From Bacteroidota bacterium (lineage in GTDB: Bacteria > Bacteroidota > Bacteroidia > JACCXN01): a DNA stretch of 6,924 nucleotides. Position numbers and translations under genes: made by a program. The notes below the pieces were generated by a model that searched no databases, was not told the DNA's origin, and saw only the letters and a program-made list of their open reading frames with translations. Numbering within the stretch: position 1 is the first letter of the stretch; each line of letters begins with the position of its first letter. This document shows, piece after piece, positions 1 through 5,209 of this stretch. Location of the stretch: assembly GCA_947462515.1 (NCBI GenBank), contig CANHPJ010000095.1, positions 1-6,924 on the forward strand, in the 5' to 3' direction.

Positions 1-1221
1 GCAGGAAATGTAGATGATGGAAAAAGCACTTTAATCGGCAGATTATTATATGATAGCAAGTCTATTTCAACGGATATAATTGAAACGTTAACCAGGCAGA
101 GTAAAACAAAAGGGGTAAATGCCGACATTGATCTGGCCCTGCTAACCGATGGTTTAAGAGCAGAAAGAGAGCAAGGCATAACCATTGATGTGGCCTATAA
201 ATACTTCAGTACTCCAAAACGCAAATTCATTATTGCCGACACTCCCGGACACACGGAATACACCCGAAATATGTTTACGGGTGCTTCCAATACCGATTTG
301 GCTATTATTTTGGTTGATGCCAGAAACGGCATTACCGAACAAACAAAAAGACATAGTATTATCTCTTCTATTTTAGGAATACCCGGAATTTTGGTTTGTA
401 TCAATAAAATGGATTTGGTCGATTATTCGGAGGCTGCTTATGAAAAAATAAAAAATGATTTCATAGATTTTTCTAATAAGTTGAATATGAATGGAGTAAA
501 CTTTATTCCTGTTTCAGCACTTTCTGGTGACAATGTGGTTACAAAGTCAGATAAAACACCTTGGTATAAAGGGCCTTCACTTTTAGATTTTTTAGAGCAA
601 GTTGACATAAAAACGAATATTGAAAGTCAGTCTGCTCGTTTTCAGGTTCAATATGTAATTCGGCCACAAACAACCCATTTGCACGATTACCGTGGCTATG
701 CCGGAAAAGTATTGAGCGGTTCATTCAAAAAAGGTCAAAAGGTAAGGGTGCTTCCTGCAGGTATTGAAACAGAAATTGAGAAGATCGAAAAATATCAACA
801 AGAACAAGAGCAGGTATATTTTGCCGACCCGGTAGTTATTCATTTAAAAGACGATGTTGATATAAGCAGAGGGAGTACCATCGTTACTTCAAATGATTTG
901 CCTAAAATTGAAAAAGAGTTAAATGCTACCATCTGCTGGATGGACAATATGGGCTATCAAGCCGGACAAAAGTTTTTGTTGCAGCAAAATAGTTTCAGAA
1001 CTAAAGCGCTTATTAAAGATATTTCTGAAAAAATTAACATTAACACCTACGAAAATTTGCCTGGTGACGGCAGCATTAAATTGAATGATATATGCAAGGT
1101 AATGATCAAAACTGCCGAAAACATTAGTTTTGACAGCTATCATGATAACCGCTCCACAGGTGCATTTATTTTAATCAACGAAAACACCAATAACACGGTG
1201 GCAGCCGGGGTTATTCATTAA
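1..1221 (+). CDS. cysN: Sulfate adenylyltransferase subunit 1 (ATP sulfurylase GTPase subunit), 5' partial
   Basis: CysN pairs with CysD to make adenosine 5'-phosphosulfate from ATP and sulfate in the cytoplasm; GTP hydrolysis by CysN drives the reaction. The reading frame is open from base 1, so the true start is upstream; the in-frame GTG at 190 lies inside the GTPase domain and is not a start. Visible G-motifs (residues numbered from base 1) are the P-loop GNVDDGKST (2-10), the switch segment EREQGITIDVAY, DTPGH (80-84) and NKMDLV (135-140). They are followed by the beta-barrel domains with RGYAGKV, DISRGS and the C-terminal TGAFILI and AAGVIH segments. There are 406 residues here, so only a short N-terminus is missing. 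The protein ends right after the barrel domain, so it is a stand-alone CysN and not a CysN-CysC fusion. A double stop TAATAG closes the gene. cysD is expected just upstream, outside the window. Confidence 0.96.
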   Translation, partial: AGNVDDGKSTLIGRLLYDSKSISTDIIETLTRQSKTKGVNADIDLALLTDGLRAEREQGITIDVAYKYFSTPKRKFIIADTPGHTEYTRNMFTGASNTDLAIILVDARNGITEQTKRHSIISSILGIPGILVCINKMDLVDYSEAAYEKIKNDFIDFSNKLNMNGVNFIPVSALSGDNVVTKSDKTPWYKGPSLLDFLEQVDIKTNIESQSARFQVQYVIRPQTTHLHDYRGYAGKVLSGSFKKGQKVRVLPAGIETEIEKIEKYQQEQEQVYFADPVVIHLKDDVDISRGSTIVTSNDLPKIEKELNATICWMDNMGYQAGQKFLLQQNSFRTKALIKDISEKININTYENLPGDGSIKLNDICKVMIKTAENISFDSYHDNRSTGAFILINENTNNTVAAGVIH

Positions 1222-1226
1222 TAGTA

Positions 1227-1240
1227 AAAAGATATCTTTT
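1227..1240. terminator. Perfect 14-bp palindrome between convergent genes, possible weak bidirectional terminator
   Basis: The sequence AAAAGATATCTTTT is its own reverse complement and lies 5 bases after the cysN stop codon, in the 41-bp gap between cysN (+) and the response regulator gene (-). Folded, it gives a 5-bp stem with an A-run on one side and a U-run on the other, which is the symmetric layout of a bidirectional terminator. The stem is short and AT-rich, so its strength is doubtful. Confidence 0.3.
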
Positions 1241-1256
1241 CACGGTAGGACTCTCG

Positions 1257-1276
1257 AAAAAACTAAATGTTTTTAG
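1257..1276 (-). terminator. Candidate intrinsic terminator of the FIST/kinase/regulator operon
   Basis: On the minus strand the last codons and stop of the response regulator gene read CTAAA-AACA-TTTAG followed at once by six T. This is a 5-bp stem with a 4-base loop and a U-tract. The geometry is that of an intrinsic terminator overlapping the stop codon, but the stem is weak. It may act together with the palindrome at 1227-1240. Confidence 0.33.
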
Positions 1277-1646
1277 GGGTATATAAGTTGTCTTTGCAGA
1301 GCAAATCTCTTAATTCATCTTTGTTAATAGGCTTAACCAAAAAGCCTATCATATTTGTTTTTTTTGCTCTTTCAGTAGTCTTTTCATCCGAATTACCCGA
1401 GGTGTAAATAATTGGTATATTATAATGCTGGTTAATTTCAATGGCTGTTTCTATGCCATCTTTATTGCCTTCTATTCTTACATCCATTAAAATAACATCA
1501 GGGTGTTCCTTGTTAACCAATTCCAGGGCATCTTCACAATTATCTACCGAACCAATAACGGAACTGCATCCATTGCTATTTACATAAGTTTCCATGAGAT
1601 AGGCAACCAGTTGCTCATCTTCAACTATTAATACTTTCTTGCTCAT
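1263..1646 (-). CDS. Single-domain (CheY-like) response regulator
   Basis: This 127-residue protein is only a receiver domain, with no DNA-binding, ANTAR or enzymatic output. The expected receiver residues are all present: the acidic pair E9-D10 (IVEDE), phosphoacceptor D55 (ILMDVRIEG), T82 in IIYTSG, and the K105-P106 pair (LVKPI). The DVRIEGNKDGIE stretch is typical of regulators paired with HisKA_2/HWE kinases, which fits the adjacent kinase. Its ATG lies inside the end of the kinase gene (26-bp overlap), so the two are probably translationally coupled; no Shine-Dalgarno is visible. It would take phosphate from the kinase and pass the signal by protein contact or a further relay step. The downstream partner is not in this window. 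Confidence 0.93.
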   Translation of the reverse strand: MSKKVLIVEDEQLVAYLMETYVNSNGCSSVIGSVDNCEDALELVNKEHPDVILMDVRIEGNKDGIETAIEINQHYNIPIIYTSGNSDEKTTERAKKTNMIGFLVKPINKDELRDLLCKDNLYTPKNI

Positions 1647-3270
1647 TTTTAAATTTTATTGTAACAGATAAACCGGGATTGTTTTTTAATTCGTAAGTCC
1701 CTTTTAACTGTCGGGTAAATATATTTATTAACTTAAAACCGAGTGATTTTAGTGTGTTTAAATCTAATTCGCTGGGTAATCCCTGACCACTATCCGATAT
1801 ACTTAAAATCAAATCTTGTTCTGTTTTTTTTAGGCTAACAAAGATATCACCACTGGTTTTATCTTTGAATGCATATTTAAAACAGTTTGTAATTAACTCA
1901 TTCACAATGAGTGCTATAGGTACTATTTTTTTTGTTGATGCATATACATTATCAATGTCAAAGTGAATGGTAATGTCTTTCCCTTTACTAAAAAAGCCAC
2001 TTAAAAATTTAATCAGGTCTTTCAGATAGTCCTGTAAATCTATCTTGGCAAAATTGGTCGATTTATAGAGCTTTTCATGTATTAACGACATAGCGGCTAT
2101 TCGATGCTGAACCTCTGAAAGGTGGTGCTTTAAAAAATCGTTGTCGGTAAGTGCTCCTTGCATCTCAACCATGCCTAAAACCAATGCCAAGTTATTTTTA
2201 ACACGGTGGTGCACCTCGCCCAATAGCGCTTCTTTTTCTTCCAGCGACTGCTGCAGTTTTATAGACTGCTCTGTTTTTTCAGTGATGTCTATTCCCAACT
2301 CAAGCATGTAAAGAAATTCTTTTTCTGATGTAAGGATAGGGAAAAAACGCCTTAACAAATATGAAATGCTGCTGTCTGCGTTTTCATATTTATCTGTGAA
2401 TTCTATGGTTTTATGCGAGTCTTTTACCTGAGTAAAAATGGCTTTTTGTTTTTGAGCCATTTCCATGTCCAGCTCAAAATGTTCGCAGTATTCAAAGTCA
2501 TCCTTGCCTATTAAGAATTCCCGGTTGGTGTCGGCTTTAACAGCTACGGGGTTGATGTATAGGTATTTGTCCTGATCATTCAAAACCGAAATTTCAACAG
2601 GGATGTTGTTTAAAATGGTTTCGTAAAATTCCTTCAGCTTAATGTTATTTTCTTTTGCGGTAACACTCTCGGTAATGTCTAAAATTACTCCTAAAAAGAT
2701 ACTGTCTTTGTTTTCAGTATCATCAATAATCATCCCTTCAACCAGAAAATAATTTTTGCTGTTTTTGATCCTTAGGTTTTCTAATCTGAATTTTGTTTTT
2801 GTCTCGATGGAGTTTTCAATGAGTTTATTTAACTCTTGAGCGTTTTCAAAAACATCAACAAGCTCTCCAATACTAAAATTTTTATCTACCTCTTTTAGAT
2901 TTAACATGGCAAGAAGTTGATCGGATAATTCCAGCTTTTTACCTGATAAATTCCAGCTGAAATTACCTAGTCCTGCAATCTTCTCCGCATTTTGAAGGTT
3001 ATAGGTAATCTTATGCAGATGCCTGGTTTTTTCCTCTATGATTTTCTCATTTTGAGTGTTTAGCAGGTTTAATTCTTTATTTGCCTTAAATAATTCCTGG
3101 GAGCTTTCCTTCAAAATTAGTTCCAGATGCGCCAAGTCCTTATCGTAATCTTTATAGGCCATATTTATGGCATCTAAAAATTTCTCTAAATTTTCAGGAG
3201 CACTGTTCAAATCACCTAAATGATCCTTTATCTGCCGTTTAAGTAAACGATGAAAATCGTTTTTTATCAT
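1621..3270 (-). CDS. Cytoplasmic PAS-HisKA_2 sensor histidine kinase, FIST-partnered (NahK-like context)
   Basis: The start is taken at the ATG at 3270, which shares ATGA with the stop of the FIST gene and gives 549 residues. An in-frame ATG at 3318 would add 16 residues and a 52-bp overlap, and is less likely. Order of parts: a charged helical N-terminal region (about 1-90) containing LLKRQIKDHLG and a coiled-coil-like ESSQELFKANKEL; a PAS domain (about 92-202) ending in GVILDIT; a second PAS domain (about 212-330) ending in ELGIDIT; the HisKA_2 dimerisation/phosphotransfer region with GEVHHRVKNN (H355, the His before Arg, is the likely phosphate acceptor); and an ATPase domain with N-box VNELITN (N462), G1 box ISDSGQG (D493) and a later LGFKLI. 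No membrane segment is seen, so it is soluble. The FIST protein encoded before it is the probable sensor input and the regulator after it the phosphate acceptor; both links come from gene order. Confidence 0.93.
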   Translation of the reverse strand: MIKNDFHRLLKRQIKDHLGDLNSAPENLEKFLDAINMAYKDYDKDLAHLELILKESSQELFKANKELNLLNTQNEKIIEEKTRHLHKITYNLQNAEKIAGLGNFSWNLSGKKLELSDQLLAMLNLKEVDKNFSIGELVDVFENAQELNKLIENSIETKTKFRLENLRIKNSKNYFLVEGMIIDDTENKDSIFLGVILDITESVTAKENNIKLKEFYETILNNIPVEISVLNDQDKYLYINPVAVKADTNREFLIGKDDFEYCEHFELDMEMAQKQKAIFTQVKDSHKTIEFTDKYENADSSISYLLRRFFPILTSEKEFLYMLELGIDITEKTEQSIKLQQSLEEKEALLGEVHHRVKNNLALVLGMVEMQGALTDNDFLKHHLSEVQHRIAAMSLIHEKLYKSTNFAKIDLQDYLKDLIKFLSGFFSKGKDITIHFDIDNVYASTKKIVPIALIVNELITNCFKYAFKDKTSGDIFVSLKKTEQDLILSISDSGQGLPSELDLNTLKSLGFKLINIFTRQLKGTYELKNNPGLSVTIKFKNEQESINS

Positions 3271-4406
3271 AATTCCGAAATAGCTGTTAAAGTCATGGTT
3301 TGATTGTGTAGGCTGCACGCATTATTGCCTTTTAATTTCGATAATTCACCATAGGAATAAAAACCTGTAAAGACAGCATCGTCATTAAAGCTTGTTGTTA
3401 CAGCTTCTACTTCGTCTTGGGTGAGTTGTTTTAACACCAGTTTACGTCCAACGCAACTTACCATCAACACCAATTTTGCCTCCTCACTCATACTTTCTTT
3501 GATGATGTTGGCTGCTTTTTCGGCTCCATCAATCACCCTGTTAACATTGGTTTTCATTAGCCTTACAAACGACCCTTCTGTAATATTACCAGCAAAGGTG
3601 ATGCTGTTATCTTTCTCATTAACTCCCAAAATTGTTCTCACAAGTAATTCAGAATCTTCACTTTCTCTCATTTCTAATGGAAAAAAAAGAGCAGAGCCTG
3701 GAAGTTCTTTGGATAAGTCGCCCAAATATGATTTGTAGAGTTCCAAGGCCGGCTTACCATCTATTTCGTAAACTACATTTTCATCACTTTTTGTCACAAC
3801 ACGATCAATGCCAAAGCTATCCCATCCACCATAAGATCCTGAACTGGTTATGATATCATTTCCATAAAAGCCAATAGCCGAAATACAATTTGGAATAAAA
3901 TTATTATCCATATCAGAAACATACGTTTCAATAAATTCAGCATTATCTCCTGCTAAACCTCCCGATACATTGATGCTATTATCTAAAACAGAATTGATTC
4001 CTTCAATAAGTCGGGTTCCGTTTACGTTTATTCCATCCGATAAAACAAATACGTGCTTAAGATCATCTGAAAGTAATTCTTTGGCTAAATATTCGCCCGC
4101 TCTGGCAGAGTCCTTTACATTGTCAAGTTTAAAGGAACATTTTCTGACTTTCGATTTTTCCAGTTTGATAGAGGTGATGACAAAGGAACCTTCTGCAATT
4201 TTTTTCACACCTATTTCTCCGGCGGTAGAGCATCCCATCAAAATTGAATTATTAAAAGTCGATTTTATACTGGCTTTTATTTCATCATCTTGAAGATGTT
4301 TTTTATCAGCGAAAATCAAATGTAGATTAAATGCGGAGGAATCAAAGTTTTTGAGTGATTCAATAATTTCGTTTTTGTTATTTAGCAGGGTCTGTTTGAG
4401 TTTCAT
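3267..4406 (-). CDS. Stand-alone FIST-domain sensory protein (NosP-like candidate)
   Basis: FIST proteins are cytoplasmic small-molecule sensors found next to or fused with signalling proteins. This 379-residue protein has both halves. The FIST N domain (about 20-200) shows GCSTAGEI (58-65), LSDGINVNGTRLI (122-134), SGGLAGDN (148-155) and SYGGWDSFG (191-199). The FIST C domain (about 215-365) shows AGNITEGSFVRLM (272-284), VSCVGRK (316-322), FTGFYSYGEL (346-355) and LHNQTMTLT (366-374). No signal peptide, membrane helix or fused effector is present. It is the first gene of the operon, and its TGA stop overlaps the kinase ATG. Known family precedent: NosP proteins of Pseudomonas, Legionella and Vibrio are FIST proteins that bind heme and nitric oxide and control an adjacent kinase. 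The four histidines here (H29, H37, H118, H367) are the only His candidates for a heme ligand. FIST membership is firm; NO sensing is inference, and another ligand is possible. Confidence 0.92.
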   Translation of the reverse strand: MKLKQTLLNNKNEIIESLKNFDSSAFNLHLIFADKKHLQDDEIKASIKSTFNNSILMGCSTAGEIGVKKIAEGSFVITSIKLEKSKVRKCSFKLDNVKDSARAGEYLAKELLSDDLKHVFVLSDGINVNGTRLIEGINSVLDNSINVSGGLAGDNAEFIETYVSDMDNNFIPNCISAIGFYGNDIITSSGSYGGWDSFGIDRVVTKSDENVVYEIDGKPALELYKSYLGDLSKELPGSALFFPLEMRESEDSELLVRTILGVNEKDNSITFAGNITEGSFVRLMKTNVNRVIDGAEKAANIIKESMSEEAKLVLMVSCVGRKLVLKQLTQDEVEAVTTSFNDDAVFTGFYSYGELSKLKGNNACSLHNQTMTLTAISEL

Positions 4407-4457
4407 ACTATATTTTTTTGATGTATTTCAGTTTTTTGAGGGGAAAAAGGTGTTTCT

Positions 4458-4494
4458 CAAATATATGAAAAATGCAATTGGTTTTGAATTCAAA
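4458..4494 (-). promoter_or_regulatory. Candidate Bacteroidota-type promoter of the FIST/kinase/regulator operon
   Basis: On the minus strand, TATATTTG (4465 to 4458) matches the Bacteroidota -7 element TAnnTTTG exactly, about 50 bases before the FIST start codon. A TTTG (4494 to 4491) could serve as the -33 element, but the 25-base spacing is longer than the usual 19-21. The leader would be roughly 45 bases with no Shine-Dalgarno, as is common in this phylum. Confidence 0.45.
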
Positions 4495-4523
4495 AAACAT
4501 GATTTTAGTCATTGTTTTATTAG

Positions 4524-4555
4524 CCCTTTTTCAAAGTAACCCTTTGGAAAAGGGG
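4524..4555 (-). terminator. Hairpin after the DUF6495-like gene, possible terminator
   Basis: Two 13-base arms, 4524-4536 and 4542-4554, are complementary except at one position (4531/4547), around a 5-base loop. The hairpin begins 5 bases past the stop codon of the DUF6495-like gene and lies before the FIST promoter candidate, where a terminator is expected. On the minus strand the bases after the stem (TAATAAAACAAT) are not a good U-tract, and the one mismatch is A/C. In the plus direction the mismatch becomes a G-U wobble and a T-run follows, yet no plus-strand gene precedes it. It may block read-through either way. Confidence 0.42.
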
Positions 4556-4559
4556 TAAA

Positions 4560-5030
4560 TTATTTTTTTACTTTCATAAGTAAATTAAATAGATTACCAT
4601 CTGAAACAAAACATCCCGATTCTATTAGTTGGAAAACCTCCGATGCCCTGTCGTTTTGATATTTTTTTTCACTTGAAAAAATTGAAGTATTCAGATTTGC
4701 TGCCTTGTTTATTTGTTCAAGAATATTTCCGTTGGTAAAGTCAATTTCATTTTCCTGATTTACCTTAATTCCTATTAAATTAATTTGTTCCTCGCCACAG
4801 TGAAATAATCGAATTTCCTTCGCACTTAGGTATTCTAAATAATTGATTTTTTTTAGCACTTTTTCATAAACCAAGTCACTGAATTGATCCAGTAATTCAC
4901 CCATTTTTTCTTCTTGGCTTGATTTTATTTTTACCCAATCATCAGCCGTTATCTGATGCGATGCCAAAAATGTGATGAATTCCGGCTCCAATTCTTTTAA
5001 TTCCTCCAAGGCTAATCTTTTAAACTTCAT
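4560..5030 (-). CDS. DUF6495-like protein of unknown function
   Basis: This is a small acidic, soluble 156-residue protein without signal peptide or membrane segment. The N-terminus (KFKRLALEELKELEPEF, then FLASHQITADDW) and the middle (FSDLVYEKVL, KINYLEYLS, IRLFHCGE) resemble from memory the DUF6495 family, which I associate with Bacteroidota; I could not verify this by search. The predicted fold is helical at first (about 6-65), then a beta-rich part with LFHCGEEQINLIGIKV (75-90), and a C-terminal helical end. One conserved-looking Cys (C78) is not enough to suggest an enzyme. The start at 5030 fits the family's usual beginning. It is divergent from dsbD and is probably a one-gene transcript, since a hairpin follows it. 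I do not assign a function. Confidence 0.85.
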   Translation of the reverse strand: MKFKRLALEELKELEPEFITFLASHQITADDWVKIKSSQEEKMGELLDQFSDLVYEKVLKKINYLEYLSAKEIRLFHCGEEQINLIGIKVNQENEIDFTNGNILEQINKAANLNTSIFSSEKKYQNDRASEVFQLIESGCFVSDGNLFNLLMKVKK

Positions 5031-5034
5031 AGGG

Positions 5035-5065
5035 CAAATATTGTGATTAGTGTTAAATTTTTCAA
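5035..5065 (-). promoter_or_regulatory. Candidate promoter of the DUF6495-like gene, possibly leaderless
   Basis: On the minus strand, TTG (5065 to 5063) and AATATTTG (5042 to 5035; 7 of 8 bases of TAnnTTTG) are separated by 20 bases, a normal Bacteroidota -33/-7 spacing. The -7 element ends only 4 bases before the ATG at 5030, so transcription would begin at or next to the start codon, giving a leaderless mRNA. No better -7 match is seen upstream in this gap. Confidence 0.35.
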
Positions 5066-5078
5066 TGATATTAAATTC

Positions 5079-5095
5079 ATTTTAAACTTTAAAAT
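5079..5095. repeat. 17-bp AT-only palindrome in the divergent intergenic region
   Basis: ATTTTAAA and TTTAAAAT form perfect 8-bp arms around a single C (5087). It sits between the candidate promoters of the DUF6495-like gene and dsbD. It could be an operator, but in such AT-rich DNA a palindrome of this size could also arise by chance. Confidence 0.4.
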
Positions 5096-5107
5096 AATTA
5101 TCAAATC

Positions 5108-5160
5108 ATTGGGTCTTTTTTTGATTAACAACAATTAGAATTTAATTGTATACACCCAAT
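5108..5160. repeat. Nested inverted repeats upstream of dsbD
   Basis: The outer arms are ATTGGGT (5108-5114) and ACCCAAT (5154-5160). The inner arms are ACAATTA (5131-5137) and TAATTGT (5143-5149) around GAATT. The inner pair covers the expected -33 position of the dsbD promoter candidate, so it could be a binding site for a dimeric regulator. The pairing is directly visible; the regulatory role is inference. Confidence 0.4.
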
Positions 5161-5180
5161 CAAAGATTTCATTATTTTTG
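5146..5180 (+). promoter_or_regulatory. Candidate Bacteroidota-type promoter of dsbD
   Basis: TATTTTTG (5173-5180) matches the -7 consensus TAnnTTTG exactly and ends 29 bases before the ATG at 5210. A TTG at 5146-5148 is the nearest possible -33 element, with a longish spacing of 24 bases. No Shine-Dalgarno precedes the ATG. Confidence 0.45.
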
Positions 5181-5209
5181 ATTTCTTTCCAAAAAAATAG
5201 TGCTATTTT

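Noticed and set aside
190..1221. cysN starting at the in-frame GTG at 190
   Set aside because: The P-loop and switch I are encoded before this codon in the same open frame from base 1; the gene is simply cut by the window edge.
1..1221. CysN-CysC (NodQ-like) fusion
   Set aside because: The frame ends at TAATAG right after the CysN barrel domain; no APS kinase P-loop follows.
3268..3318. Kinase start at the upstream ATG at 3318
   Set aside because: It would need a 52-bp overlap with the FIST gene, while the ATG at 3270 gives the standard ATGA overlap and begins with the MIKNDFHRLL segment.
3421..4293. Plus-strand open frames of about 100 codons opposite the FIST gene (3421-3738, 3970-4293)
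   Set aside because: They lie fully antisense to a well supported gene and their translations resemble no family I know.
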